Shown: positions 48,481 through 61,936 of the stretch, piece by piece
Position numbering within the stretch: the stretch's first letter is position 1
How the letters are laid out: each line of letters opens with the position of its first letter
Origin: Pratylenchus scribneri
Lineage: Eukaryota > Nematoda > Chromadorea > Rhabditida > Pratylenchidae
Assembly: GCA_030063045.1 (NCBI GenBank)
Contig: JAQSEB010000048.1
Span: 1,116,001 to 1,180,000, forward strand
DNA: 64,000 bases
Reading direction: 5' to 3'
Notes under the pieces: generated by a model
The model's input: the letters and a program-made list of their open reading frames with translations, nothing else
Told to the model about the DNA's origin: nothing
Databases searched by the model: none
Position numbers and translations under genes: made by a program

Positions 48481-49747
48481 AAATGGATTTTTTAAATATT
48501 CAAAATATATTTGGCACTTTGTTTAACAAGGAATAGTATCCAAATCCTTTATTTCTTTTCCATTCTCTCAATTTCCTTTTATCTCTTTATGCTTCAACTT
48601 CTTCATGTCTAATTATCATTTAAAATTGTTGATTTTTATTTTTATGGTCTAAATAAATTATTTTTCCAAAATATTTTTTAATTTTGTTTTTTTTCTTTGT
48701 CTTATTTTTTAATTTTTCAATATTTTTCTAAATAATAGCTTTCCTGCACTAGAAATGGAAAATCATTTCTATTATGTCACTTAACAAATTGTTCAATTCA
48801 AGATATTCATTGATATATAATTGACATTAATCACTTTGGTTGGGATGATAAATTATTACATCAATACATTTTTGTTTTCCAAAATTTCATTCTTTGCATT
48901 ATTCATAATTTTATAAAGTTTTAATGATTGCAAAAATTATTATGATTGCCACAATCGAATTTTTTTTGCAATTTCTTGATGGTAGGATCAGTGTTCTAAA
49001 TTTATATTCTAAAAATAATTAAAAACTGAATTGGTGAATCTTTTGAAAATTAAAATATTTTCAAATATTATTTTATTATGTTTATTTAATCTTTAAAATA
49101 TGTGAATTTTTTAATAAATTTTTATTTTATTAATTAATAATTTTTTAAATTATATTATTTATTTTTTTTGAAATTTAAATGATTTTATTAATAGAAATAA
49201 TAATTATATTTTTTTATAATTAATTTCTTATAATAAATAAGATATTTTTATATTAACATCACTTATCTTAATTATATATTGATAAATTAATAAATTTAAT
49301 TTAAAATATATAAATATTCGAAATATTTATTTTATTTTGTTATATATATGCTAAAAATTTGTCGAAATTTTAAATGATATTCCTATCCTACCTATTAAAT
49401 TAATTCTAATAATTATACTTAATTAATATCAAATTTGTTTAAAAATATTACAATGATTTTAATCTGTCTATTGTTCATTAATTGTTTTTAAATTAAATAA
49501 TAATTTAACATTAATTTATTTATTATATTTCTTTATCAATTTTAATTTTAATTTTTGCTTGGTTTCCTTTTTTTGTTCAATTTACTTAATTAAATCAAAT
49601 TGAACAATGTATTTTAAAAAAATGTTTTCTCCATAATAGTGTATTTTTTATAATTATTTTTAATGGATTAACAAATATTTAATTATTGTAATTTATTTTG
49701 TTTTAATTATTAACTCACATTTTCTGGAATATTTTAAAATTATTTAA

Positions 49748-49942
49748 TTATAAATTATGACAGATTGATTTGTAAAAATGAATAAAAAATATAAGTACAC
49801 GTTTTTCAAGGTGGTGTTGGGCCTGTTCTTGTAAATTTTGACGCCAAAACATCATGGGAGTTAAATCCATCAAACCATTATTTGTCCAGAATATTTTTTT
49901 TAAAACTATAAATATATTTAAATTGTAAATAATTATTTCCAT
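49748..49942 (-). CDS. Candidate frame in a mixed-composition island, 64 codons
   Basis: The island 49795-49890 reads NNGLMDLTPMMFWRQNLQEQ then AQHHLEKR on the minus strand. The + strand reads equally well (QGGVGPVLVNFDAKTSWELN). Coding origin is plausible but the strand is unresolved. Confidence 0.2.
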   Translation of the reverse strand: MEIIIYNLNIFIVLKKIFWTNNGLMDLTPMMFWRQNLQEQAQHHLEKRVLIFFIHFYKSICHNL

Positions 49943-50586
49943 TCTTTTATGTTGTCTTCGCCTTATTCTAGATTTCTAGGAACTATTCTACATGAAAATA
50001 TTTTATATATTGTTAGATATAAAAAATTTTTATAATTTATTTTAAATATTTTAATGAAATATTAATTTGAATTCTATAGTTATTTAATTTTATATGCAAT
50101 ATTCGTTTTTGGCTTAATTTCATTTTAATAATTAAAATTTTATTATTATTTAATTTTAATTTCTTTAATTGAAAAAAGCAAATAATATGGTTTTATTTAA
50201 ATAATTTCCAAGAGCATTATCAGGTATTTTAGAAAAATAATGCTGAAAGATTATTATTTTCATCAAATTGAAATTTTTTAAATTTTTCTTTTTCTATCCT
50301 ATTATTTTAATATTCACTAATTTAAATTTATCAAAAATTTAGAACAAATAAAAATATGGCTTTGCTTTTTATATTTATTTATTAAATTACCAAATAGAAA
50401 ACGCATAATATTTCAATCTTATAGAGAATATCAAATAATCATAATTAATTATTAAACAATTTCCATTTTACCAACATAATTTGCCACCAATTTTGTTATT
50501 AAAATTTATTTATCAAGCTTTTCATATTATTGTTATTTGATAAATATTATAAATTCATTTTTTTAATATATTCTTGATAAAATAAT

Positions 50587-50799
50587 TTAGATAAATACAA
50601 TGACATTGAATTGATCAATTCCAATGTTCTTTTCATGTGCAAGAAAATTGCAATAATTGATTATGCGGAGGAACTCACGAAGTTGCACCGCTCTTCCAAC
50701 GGAATCTATCCACTCAATTGAACATGCAATATAAATATTTAAATTTCGTGAAAATAGATTCCTTTCTTTATTTTTCAGCAAATTTATTAATAACAACAC
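50587..50799 (-). CDS. Hypothetical protein or exon, 70 codons
   Basis: Starts ATG at 50799. The best part is CSIEWIDSVGRAVQLREFLR followed by IINYCNFLAHEKNIGIDQFN. Purine-first codons dominate, and a donor-like GTATTT lies near the 3' end. The + strand offers a rival 39-codon frame after an acceptor AATTTAG at about 50589 (KYNDIELINSNVLFMCKK), so the strand call is provisional. No family recognised. Confidence 0.35.
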   Translation of the reverse strand: MLLLINLLKNKERNLFSRNLNIYIACSIEWIDSVGRAVQLREFLRIINYCNFLAHEKNIGIDQFNVIVFI

Positions 50800-53700
50800 A
50801 TAAAAATTAAAATGAATTTACAATTAATTAATTCTAGTTGATTTTATTAGAAAAATTACATATTTTGTATTCAAATCAGGCTGTTGACAATCCTATTATA
50901 TTTAAAAAATTTTTGTTTATCGATTTATATTTTTTGATGAATTGTATTTTCGAATGTGCTCCATGATCGAAATGGTTTATTTTACATAATTTATCAGTCT
51001 CCCCATTTTTATTCCATTATTTAAAAAAAAATTATTTTCCATTTATTTTAGAGTCAATATTGATTTTTTATTTATATAAATTAAAATCATATATTAATTA
51101 AAGTATTTTATATTAATTTAATTTTGAAAAGTTTTTCCCACTTCTATAAAGAAAAAAATGTATGAACAAAATACATATTTAAATAAGTAAAAAAATATTT
51201 TTAAATTTTCTAATTATAGTTTAAACTAGAATTAAATGGAATTCTCATTCCTATATATTTCATTTTTAATTTTTTAGTAATTTTTTTTATTATTTACATT
51301 ACTGCATATTTTATAATTGAGATTAATTACTATATTTTTTCTTTGACAATTATTAAATCTATTTTTGCAGAAAATATATAATCTAATATTTTTAAATCGG
51401 TTTATTAATCATAACAACACATAGAAGAGATAAAATGAATAATAAATTTTTCATCTTTTTTTTTTTTGTTTATGAGAAAAATTTTGTTTTTATATTATAT
51501 TTATAATATTTTTTATCATTTTCTAATTAATTAATATAATTTGAATTTTTTATAGGAATAAAAATGGATTTTCTTTTTACTTAAAAGGGCCTTAAAATTT
51601 GGGGCAAATTTATGTGATGAGAACTCAAATTTTAACACTATTTATTCTCCAATTATTTGTAAGGAAAATAATAAATTTTTAATTTATTTTAAATGTAAAA
51701 ATGATTTAATAAAATTTATCTTAAAATTTATAATAAATTCTTATTTTATTTTTAAATTTATTTTCTTAAATTTTTTATTTAAATTTAATGTTTATTATTT
51801 TTTTATTTCAATTTTATAGAATCAGTAAAAAAAGTGCCATCTTTCAAATTACTAATTTGATGGTATTTATTTATTATGATATTTTTTATTTTCTGATTTA
51901 TTATAGATATCGAAATGGTTTATTAATAAAAAATTTTAAAAAATATAAATTCGATATTATTACTTTTAAATATTTTCGAAATTTGAATTAACTATAAATA
52001 ATTTTTTATTAAATTTTCATAAAATTTTAAAATTAAGTATTGATGGTGAAGAATATTAATAAATGATTAAGTACTCATCAAAATTTTACAATGATTCAAT
52101 TTATATAATTTTTATAAATTGATTTTTTAAATCTCACAATTTTCTAAAAATAAATTAATATTTTTTATTATAAAAGCTAGGCAATTTTTAATATGTTCTA
52201 CTTTTATTTTTTATTTAAATAAATTTTAATTTATCATATTTTATCAATTGTAGCAATTTTAAAATATTTTATTTATGTAATTACATTTTTTATTAATTTT
52301 AGAGAATTTTCTTAAAAGATATCTACTACATAAATTTATAATATTTGTATTTTTTATATTTATTATTGACAAATCTATGAATTTATTTGATTTTCCTTAC
52401 CAAGCCAAAGAGAGTTTATACAATTTTTAAATTTAGTTAATTTTACTTCTTATGTATGTCGCATCGATAAATGATGTTTCAATTTAGTTGTTGATTTTGA
52501 CAATCGAAGTGACTTTTCCGCTTTACAATAATTGCAAATTATATTATTTTTCATTTAATTTTTTTTTTTAAAAATACTCCCAAAATTTTATTTTATATGA
52601 ATTTTTAAATTTTACCAACATATATTTATTTTCAGTTTTATGTAAATAATAATTTTTTGCTTCTTATAAAATAATGTTATTCTTATTTCATATTTTGTAA
52701 TAACAATGTTAATTATTTACTTAAAAAATTAAATATATTTAAAGGTTAATCATATATTAGATATTTTAAATTTAAAATTATTAAAGATAAAAATTTTTAA
52801 TCTTATTATATTATATTATTAATAGAAGGTCTTTCTATGATTAAATATTTTTAGTCATCCTCGCAAATGAAAGAAATCCAATCCAATATTCATTGAATGA
52901 CAAATTTTTATTTTGTTCATTTTCATATAAATTATTATCTTGGATTTTAAAAAAATATAAAATATTATTTTTAAAATATTAAAATTTCTTATAATTCTTC
53001 AATATTATAAATTTAAATTTTTTTTTAATATTTAAATTTCAGAAATTTTTAATTTTAAATTCTCCAGTTTAGCATTTTCTTGGACTTAGATTTTTACTTA
53101 GTAAATTTACAATTACCTTGCTTAATATGTTTATATATAGCTTAAATTTCTACTTAGTATGTTTATATTTAAATTAGATTTATATAAATTTGTTTATATT
53201 TAGCTAGATTTTCTTATATTTAACATTCAAACATTTTTTTGAAGATATATTGAATTTTTATGTTGATTATTATAAAATTTGCCTTTATTTTACGTTGCCA
53301 AGTAAGAAGGTACAAAGAGCAATGTGTTAAATATTATTCTGGATACTTGAGACTTGGTAGATTGCTATAATTTTATTTAATATTTAGCAATTTTATAACA
53401 TTTTACCTTTTATAAATTTGCCTTTTTATGTCCCAAACTAGAATGTATTCATTCATAAAATTGTTCTGGATACTTCTTGGTAGATTTCTATAGTTTTATT
53501 AAAAAATTTATATTGACTTTAAACTTTTATCTTTGAAAAATAAATATAATATACAATGATATAATAATATAATAGGAAGAATTTTTATTTGGAATAATTT
53601 TATTCTAAATTTGCTAAAAATTATAAATATTTTATTAAATTAAATATTTTTTTAATAAAAATTATATTGATATAATTGAATGTCGGCACTTGACTTTCAC

Positions 53701-54842
53701 AGAGATTTTATCGATGGCCTAGAATCTGCTTTTATAATAGTCTAACTCAGGATTTTATTTAGTTAATTTTTTATTCTTTTATTGATTTTTTAATAAATTA
53801 ATTTTTGTTATCATTTTACTCAAAAAGATTATGATTTTTTTAATTTACTTTAATATAAATAAATTTTATTTAAATTAATCTCTGTTAATTTTATAAGAAT
53901 TTAATTTTAATTAATTTAAAAAATAATCGATTTTTCCTATATATTAAGAAATACTCACAGTCAGGACTACATTGTCAAATGATCGAAAGTGATAAACTTC
54001 TTCTATTTTTTTAAGAAATCGATACTTCTTTTTTCATTTTAAAAATTTAATAAATAAATTTAACTTTTTTTAAATAAGGATAATAGGCGAAATATTTAAT
54101 TTATTTGGATCTTTTTTTTCTCTAATTGTTTTATTGATATTTCTATTTTATCCAAATATCATTTACTAATAAAAAATATAAACATTTTGTTCTTTATGTA
54201 GAAAATTTTTGAAAATTTTTAAATTTACTTGATAGATTATTTTATATTAATCTTTTTTAATTAAAAAATTTTATTTTTAAGAAATACATTATTTGATTAC
54301 GTAATTAATTTAACTTTCTATATTGCGATTTCTCTAGAGACCGCTTCTTTAATTCTTTTTAATGGTACATTTTTTATTAAAAGATATTTTATTAAAATAT
54401 AAATAAAGAAATATGATGTAAAATTTTTTTAGATTTATTATCAAATATAAACTTCCATTCTTTATCAATTAAAAACAAATATAATTATCGAAGTTTTTAA
54501 AAATTATTTTAAAAAGAAAATAATTAATTTAATATAACATTATTAATAAAATGAAAATTTTTAATTTTATAAAATTACACTTAAAAAATTTATTTTTTTT
54601 CATTTAAAATCCATAAAAAATATTTTTAACGATTGTTTTATTTTCGTCACTGCCTTTTTCATTTGACACCAAATTTTACACTTATGCGATACTCATGCAC
54701 TTGATGTTTTGATGCTTTTATTGTTTTTAATCATAATAAAATATACAAATCGAAAGAAGTTATTTATTTTTGCAGTATATTGAATATATTTCTGTAATTT
54801 TGAAGTAGAATATTTAGAATAAATTTATTATTTTATTATAAA

Positions 54843-55052
54843 TTAAAGTATTTTTTTTACAATGATTGAAATATTTTTATAATACAGACACTCAACGCCA
54901 CTATTTAGATGTAGTAGCGGTGTGTACCGTCCCATCTTGGTTGCTTCGACGCTCTCCGCCTTTTTTTTAATGTAATGGCTGTGTTTGACGCTCCCAAGAA
55001 GGTTGTTTCGGATCTTCATCATATGCCTAGAAGAGATATGGATATTTTTCAA
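54843..55052 (-). CDS. Candidate gene or exon in a G/C-richer island, 69 codons
   Basis: ATG at 55052. The frame crosses one of the least AT-rich spots outside the transposon (about 54885-55025). Residues SVKHSHYIKKKAESVEATKM and GRYTPLLHLNSG are basic and helical in character, and codons are strongly purine-first. The + strand of the same island is also open in pieces, one following a good acceptor (TTTTTATAATACAG at about 54886), so strand is not certain. A non-coding RNA is a further possibility. No family recognised. Confidence 0.33.
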   Translation of the reverse strand: MKNIHISSRHMMKIRNNLLGSVKHSHYIKKKAESVEATKMGRYTPLLHLNSGVECLYYKNISIIVKKIL

Positions 55053-56306
55053 AATTCTTACACAATTTCAATATTATATTGGGTCTAGTATACAATTTTT
55101 GTGAGTAACTAAATTTTTCAATTATTTAGCATGTTAAAGATTTTCATTTTATTTATCTAAAATATTCATCGTTTCTGAAAATCAATTTTAAATTTCTGTT
55201 AAATTTAATTTAATTTTTTCCTATGAAATATTTTCTCAAATAAAATATTATATCAATTTTTTAATTCTAGCTATTTTCCAATTAAAATGAATTTAAGTGG
55301 GAATGAATTTGTCATTTATATTATTTTTTAGTTTTATAAACAATTTTCATTATTTAACTTTTTATTTTTAATTATTTTTCATTTAATCCTGAGAAATTTT
55401 ATTTCAATTCATTAATTTTTTATTTCGCATTACTAAAAATTTGTAAATTTATTCAATTGTTATTTATCTTTTATTGTAGTAGAATTATCAGAACTAGTAT
55501 CTTATTAAAATTTTGTTTTTAAGAATAAGATTAAATTATTTTTATTATTTTAATTGACATTTTAATTATTATTAAATTTTTTCAATAAATATAATTATAA
55601 TCTAAAAAATTTAAATTTATTTTAACAACAATAATTTTATTACTAGGCATTTATTTAAAAATGGGAATAATTGTATTAAGAATAAAATTAATTTAAAATA
55701 TATTTTTAATTGATAATTGTTAGACCACTTACAGTCAATGATTTTATTTAAAAAATTCTAATAAGAAAATTATTCCTTTTTTATTTTTCAGTATTTTTAA
55801 ACTTTCTAGAAAGTATATTCTATCCTTTACACTGCTAAAAAATTTATTTTAAAAAATCTTTTTATTAATTTAAGAAATTAATTTAATTAATATCAGAATT
55901 ATAGAATAAGTTTTACGGAAACAACTGATCTAAAAATTAATCAATTATCCTTTTTATCCTGTCCAGATTCATAATGTTTGCCGAATATAAATATTTATTA
56001 TTATTCATAATCCGGTAATAAAAATATTTTTAAATCTTTTTTATTTTTAATCAAATTTTATTAATATTCATTTATCAAAAATAATTAATTATCAATGGCA
56101 AGACAAGGTTGGTAGGCCATAAATTAATATTTTTTTTATTAATATAATTTTCTCTTAATTATATTTCACAAATAATTTTTAAATTTTATATTTTTCGTTT
56201 ATTTTATTCATAACATTTTCTTTCATTAATTGCAAAAAAAAAATATAAATATTTATGTTAAAAATTACCTTCAATTTTTGGCGCTTTTTTTCGTCAACGA
56301 TTGAAT

Positions 56307-56420
56307 CTAATTTTTCTGTGCGGCCATTTTTTTTGGTCTCTGAATTCTAACTTGAATTGGTTGTTCGGAAGGCAGTACAACGAAGACTAGCTGCCTCTTT
56401 TTTCTTTTATTCTTATTCTT
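56307..56420 (-). CDS. Candidate basic peptide or exon, 37 codons
   Basis: The minus frame has a lysine/arginine run, then RQLVFVVLPSEQPIQVRIQR and PKKMAAQKN, ending TAG at 56307. The island 56280-56395 is of mixed composition. The + strand also has a short open frame. Family unknown. Confidence 0.22.
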   Translation of the reverse strand, partial: KNKNKRKKRQLVFVVLPSEQPIQVRIQRPKKMAAQKN

Positions 56421-58161
56421 TCAGTATGCATTTGAAAAGAAGTTTATATATTATAATTTTTTTTGTGGAAATAAATTTGAAATAATCAATAACATTTAAA
56501 GAAATAAAAATAAATTTTGAATATTAAAATATTTGAATTTTACTAATTTTTCGTGATTTTTTAAATTTAATAATTTTATTTACAATTTTACAATTTCTTT
56601 TCCAAATTGTTCTACGTATTTTTAAAAAAATATGTAAATATTTATATTTTCATTTTTTAAATTTTATTTTTGATAAAATCTAGTATTTAATTTCCTAGTA
56701 TGATAATTTTTTTATTTGATCGATTAAAATATAATAAAATAAATCGAATCATTCAATATAATTTCTCAAAATATGAACATGATTTTATGATTTTAATTTA
56801 TTTTATTTAATTCGAATTAAAATATAATGCAAAATTTTTCGGTTTAAAACAACTACTCTATTTATTAAAATAAGTTTTATTTCAATTATATTTAATATTT
56901 ATTTAATAATTTATTTCTTTTTTACATTTTTTGTTTAATTATATCTTTTAATTATTCATAATTATTCAATTTTATATTCAATCGTTTATTATTTATAAAA
57001 GATGAACATAGAATTATTTTTGATTTTATTGTACTACGGAATTTTTTCTGATTTAATCATCTTTTTTATATTTCTATAAGCAAATTTTTTTAATGAATAA
57101 AATAAATTGTCTCAGTTTTAAATTAAGCTTATGAAGTATTTATATAAATTAAAATTTTAATTAATATTAAATTTTCTTATTCTTTTATTTGAAAATGATA
57201 ATTATTTTATAAAATAATATTTATTAAATGAATTAAAAATAATTAATAAAATAAAAATAAATTTAATTTTTTTATTAATAGAGATGTTTTCTATATTTAT
57301 TTTAATTTAATTTATATTTCTTTAATTTCAAAATATATTTTAAATATTAATTCCTCATTTTGTTTCTTTAATGGTCTTTTTGAAATTTTTTAAAAGACAA
57401 ATTTTTTTCTTTTTCCGATGAAATTTTTTTCCATATATAATAGATAAATCAAATTTTCAAAAAAAATTCAGCATATCTATTCATTAGTTAACTCATTTTT
57501 TTCCAAATAATTTAATTTTTTCTTTTGAATTAGTTAATTTTAAAGCATCCAAATAAATTTTATATTAATATATTCAATAATTTCAATATATTAAATTTTT
57601 TTGACTTTTTAAAAAACTAATTTAAATAATAGCCTGTTAGCATTACATCTTTTTTTGTATAAATATAATATAATTATAATCAATTATAATTTAATTAATT
57701 ATATTTTGCTAAGAATATCAAGGATACTTTTTTTTTAATATTATTTATATAAATTCAATTATTTTAGTATTCTTTTTTTGTAGTTCAATTTCTAATTCTC
57801 TTAATAGATATTTAATTTGGCAAAAATTTACAAAAAATTAATCTGATTTTTTATTATTATTTGTCTTTTTAACTATTATTAGATTAATTTAAATTTTCTT
57901 TATCGCCAGTCCATCCGATAATTTGAAATTGTAATTATAGCAATTTTTCTTTAATTGTGCTCATTTCTTTTTTATTAAAATTATCTTAAATTTATTTTTT
58001 TTATTTTTATAAAAAATTATTATTTTTTGAAGTAATTATTAATTTTTAAAATTTAAATTTTTTTAATTCTTTAATTTAATTCAATCAAAAACATCTTTTA
58101 CTTTTCGAATTTTCTTTTCATTACTTATTTTCTATAGATAATTAATTCATTTCATGAATTT

Positions 58162-58383
58162 ATGAATTTACAAAATATGCAAAAATTTAAACATAAAAAA
58201 AATAAGAAAACAATAAAAAATAAAAATACAAAATTATTTGGGTGGGATGCTATGTTTAGAAATTATTTTCGGGCAAAAGCTCTAGAGAGTTGTGATCAAA
58301 CTCATCAAAAATTTTTTTTATTGCGAGCTAAGGCATATTTTGGAATTTTGATATTGCTTTTCATTGATAATAACTTGCCTTAG
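58162..58383 (+). CDS. Candidate small protein or exon, 73 codons
   Basis: ATG start, lysine-rich first 24 residues, then a mixed-composition part (LFGWDAMFRNYFRAKALESC, DQTHQKFFLLRAKAYFGIL). The A-rich + strand here contrasts with the T-rich + strand elsewhere, a modest argument for coding. Ends TAG. Family unknown. Confidence 0.3.
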   Translation: MNLQNMQKFKHKKNKKTIKNKNTKLFGWDAMFRNYFRAKALESCDQTHQKFFLLRAKAYFGILILLFIDNNLP

Positions 58384-58671
58384 GTTTAGGTATTTTTAAA
58401 TTTATCTAATATAGATATGTATAATAATATTAATTTAAATTATTTCGCGCTTATAATTAAATGAATAAAAATTATTAAAATTCTCCTTTTTTCTAAATTT
58501 AAAATTTATTTTAAAAAATTATCCAATTTTTTCTTATTTAATAATTTAATAAAATTAATTAATATTTAATAGTAAATTATTTTATTAATTTTTATATTCT
58601 TTAGTAAAATATCCCATTTTTATAAAGCCTCCAGAAATGCATTTTCCGTGTATTTTCTTTTGTAGTTTCCA

Positions 58672-58761
58672 ATGCATACATCCTTTACATCCTTTTTAAA
58701 TCAGGAAAAAATGCAATTTCCTAAAATATTACTAATTTTTACTGAAAATGATATTTTTTAA
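58672..58761 (+). CDS. Small ATG-started frame, 29 residues
   Basis: Preceded by an acceptor-like TTTTCTTTTGTAG six bases before the ATG. Reads MHTSFTSFLNQEKMQFPKIL and ends TAA. A short exon is more likely than a whole gene. Family unknown. Confidence 0.2.
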   Translation: MHTSFTSFLNQEKMQFPKILLIFTENDIF

Positions 58762-59217
58762 AATGCTTCTCCTTAATGTTCATATATTCTTTTACATATT
58801 TATAATTAAAAGTAAAAATTTAATAATTTTCATTCAAACATAGTTTTGGAATTATTTCCAAGTTGTATTTTTTTCTTTGATTAATATAAATTTAATGTAA
58901 TTCTTCCTGCTCAAAATTTTAGAAATTTTTTTTGATTCACCGTTTTTCTTCTGCTTTTTGAACTCATAATTATCTTTTAAAAATTTTTAGCATAATTTTT
59001 CTTTTTGTTTACTTTTCTATTTGAACTTTTAATCGTATTAATCCGAGCATCTAATTTATTAACAATTTGTTATACAAATAATTTGTTCTAGGATAAGAAT
59101 TCTTTTCGCTGAGTCATCTTTATATTCCTAAAATTTTTTTTAATTTATATATTGCTATTTTAAAATTTTTTTTATCATAAATATTAAATTCATTTAAAAA
59201 AATAGTTAGAATCATAC

Positions 59218-59304
59218 AGCCTTCATCATAAAAGCCGCCGCCTCATGCATAAAATTTGACTTCAATAACTCCAATATATAAGATGATTTGGATTGATTAT
59301 CTTG
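59218..59304 (-). CDS. Candidate internal exon with acceptor and donor
   Basis: Minus strand: acceptor-like TTGTGACAAG, then SKSSYILELLKSNFMHEAAA and FMMKA, then donor GTATGA (GT at 59216-59217). Alanine- and glutamate-containing codons and the G/C-rich CCGCCGCC core set it apart from the flanks. The + strand is also open there (HTAFIIKAAASCIKFDF). Family unknown. Confidence 0.25.
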
Positions 59305-59739
59305 TCACAATTTTTCTCTTAAATGTCTCGTATTTTAAGATTGGTTGCCTTTTATATCTCTTATTTATAAAGGATATTAATTATTTCTAAAATTCAATTT
59401 TTAATTTTTAAAATTTATTTTGTAGGAATTTTTTTCCTTTTTAATATATTTTTAGGATATATTTTTTTCCTTATTCTCAAATGAAAAGTTTTTCAATTAA
59501 AAAAAATTACTATTTGATGCCATCCGTATTTATCAATTAGTATTATGAAATATTATTATAATATCTTTTATTTATTAATAAAATTTTTTGGTTTCAGACA
59601 AGGTTTTCATTTTCTATTGGAATGTTTGTAAGAAATCATATAGAATTTAATTGAATATGGATTATATATTATTTAACGTTTTTAATTGGATTCTTTATAA
59701 ATATGAAGTATGGTATAATTTCTTTCTATTTAAATTATC

Positions 59740-59937
59740 TTGAAAGGAGAAATTGGATTTATTATCATTCAATTTTTTATTTATCATTTCAATTATACAA
59801 GGCTTATTGAGATTGTTCTGCCAACCATATTCATTCTAGATTTTGAATTATTGTTTTTTCCATCAATTTTTTTATACAAATCTTTCGTTATTATTCTGCA
59901 AAATCGTTTAGAAGTTTCAAAATTTTTTTTAATTTAA
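59740..59937 (+). CDS. Hydrophobic open frame, 65 codons
   Basis: Begins at a TTG, with no ATG. Reads KGEIGFIIIQFFIYHFNYTR, then FILDFELLFFP and QNRLEVSKFFLI. At least two membrane-type stretches, but the T-rich strand makes hydrophobic frames easy by chance. Confidence 0.17.
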   Translation: MKGEIGFIIIQFFIYHFNYTRLIEIVLPTIFILDFELLFFPSIFLYKSFVIILQNRLEVSKFFLI

Positions 59938-61428
59938 ATGCTTACTAAAATAAAATTATAAGTATGCTAGATGTTAAACAAAATAATAATTATTATTTTT
60001 TTTAATTTTCATTACTATTTATTTTATTCTTTTTATTATATGTTGAAACACATTTTATAATATTTTTTATCTATAAATCCTCTTCATTCATCAGAATAAT
60101 CAGATTTTCTCCTTCAAACAAATTAGTACATTTAAAAGGATCATGGCATTGTCTGTTTGGAAAAAATTATTAATATATATTTTTTATAATTAAAATTATT
60201 CAGATTTTTTGAAATTTCTTTATATTTACATATATATTATTCTGTTTTTATTTGAAAATCAATAATACCATTAATTTTATATTTTTATATTACATTGCTA
60301 TATATTATTTATTAATTATTATGTCAATAGAATCCGTGATTGGATAGAGGTGTGTGAATTTTATTATTTTTTATAGAATTATTAATTAAAATTTATACAA
60401 GAATTACTTTATTGTTAAATCTCTCCCGATATTTACAGTATAATATAATACATTATATTTCAAATTAAGATATGAATTGTGAGAATTCTATCATTGCGAA
60501 ATCCAGTTTTTTATGTAATTCGTTTTTCATTTTTTTTTTATTTTATGAAATTTTTTTATTTTTTTATTATATTTTTAAAATTCTTTTAAAAAGATAAAAA
60601 TTTTCTATTTTTATTTAATAAATTTGTATTTTATTTACATTATTTTTTTTAACATTTTTTCTTATATAAATTTGAATTTTTTCTTCTTAATCAAATTGAT
60701 ACTTCAAAATATTACACATAATTAATTTTTTTATATTTTATCGAATTTTTCGAAAATTAGAAGCGAATTCCACTATTCCTTCCCGTCCATTGTTTTGACC
60801 ATGAGGAAACAATGGATCCAGTTAATTTAGAAAAATATATTTAGCTGATATATTTGTAGTATATCACAACCAAAAAAAATCAGTGGCGCCAACTTTTGCT
60901 TTTAAAATTTTGAAATAAAAATTTAATATTTGAAATTTTCTCATTCTAATAAAAATTATATTTAATATTTTATAATAAATACACCTTCTCGAATCTTAAG
61001 GTAAATTTTTCTTCTATTTTTCAATTTTGAAATTTCATTAATTTAGTTAATGGATAACATAAAATAAATTGTTTCCAATTTTATTTTTAATTGAAAATCT
61101 TTTATTTTACATTATTTTATTAAGTGGCTGTCTATCATATTTGTTTATTATAAATTAGAAAGCGATACAGGGCATTGTTGAGTTTTTTTTTCAAGTCTTT
61201 TATATCTGTATTTTATTTTTGAGAACCAATTCTTGACTTAAAAAATATAAAAATCGTCAATTTTTAATAATTTAATTTTTATTCTTTTAAATTAAAAAGA
61301 TTCGTAAATCTAATTTATTATATATTGTTTTAATTTCTAAAATAAATATATTTTTAAATTTAGAATATTTTTTTAATTACGATATCCCTATCAGCATTTA
61401 TTTTTTGATAAAATTTTATATTGTCTTC

Positions 61429-61614
61429 TCATATTTTTAAAATATCTAGTTGGCTTCCTAGTTTTGTTGATCCATTCTTTTCTTCTCGTAAATAAATGTA
61501 ATTTCCTCTTTTATCCTGTGAGGGACATTTTACGAATAAAATATTAAATAACATATTTATTAAAAAGCTTAAGGAATTTTTGAATGGGATTAATATCAGT
61601 TTTATTTTCACCAT
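61429..61614 (-). CDS. Hypothetical small membrane-anchored protein, 61 residues
   Basis: ATG at 61614 and TGA at the end. The N-terminal third is hydrophobic and could be a signal anchor (FLINMLFNILFV at about 17-28). The rest is polar with mixed charge (CPSQDKRGNYIYLREEKNGS). Codons are mostly purine-first, as in coding DNA. No family recognised. It could be a single-exon small gene or one exon. Confidence 0.38.
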   Translation of the reverse strand: MVKIKLILIPFKNSLSFLINMLFNILFVKCPSQDKRGNYIYLREEKNGSTKLGSQLDILKI

Positions 61615-61702
61615 TTTGTTAAGTTCAATAGCAAAATTTTGTACATAATCTAAATTACTCTTATTTATTTATTCATCTAATTTTTCGCTTAGAAAAGATT
61701 TA

Positions 61703-61936
61703 TTGTCGAAATTTTGTCCAGATTTTATAATGGCTTTATTTTTTATAATGTTATTTCTTATTTCCTTAATCAATAATTATTTAATTAAACCGCTTCCAAT
61801 TTATAAGTTGATCATCCACATGAGTTTGTGTGCCTTTTTGGATTATTCTCAATTTTTGCAATTTGGATCAATAAATTTTTTCCCAATTATTTTTTCTATT
61901 AAACAAAATTATTCATCATTATCTATTTTAAAATAA
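61703..61936 (+). CDS. Hydrophobic open frame, 77 codons
   Basis: Begins at a TTG and ends TAA at 61936. Reads FCPDFIMALFFIMLFLISLI, then a more mixed part (PLPIYKLIIHMSLCAFLDYS). Possible membrane segment. Its length is moderately unlikely by chance; no family. Confidence 0.22.
   Translation: MSKFCPDFIMALFFIMLFLISLINNYLIKPLPIYKLIIHMSLCAFLDYSQFLQFGSINFFPIIFSIKQNYSSLSILK

Larger units (their letters stand above)
48630..54842. other. AT desert, few islands
   Basis: Apart from 49748-49942 and 50587-50799 almost all sequence is A/T with short homopolymer runs (for example 12 T at about 51456). The frame 51788-51991 is A/T-only and not believed. Faint island at 53280-53480 with two similar phrases (GGATACTTGAGACTTGGTAG and GGATACTTCTTGGTAG), perhaps an old duplication. 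Confidence 0.5.

Noticed and set aside
51788..51991. 67-codon + frame
   Set aside because: Composed almost only of F, I, Y, K and N codons from A/T-only DNA.
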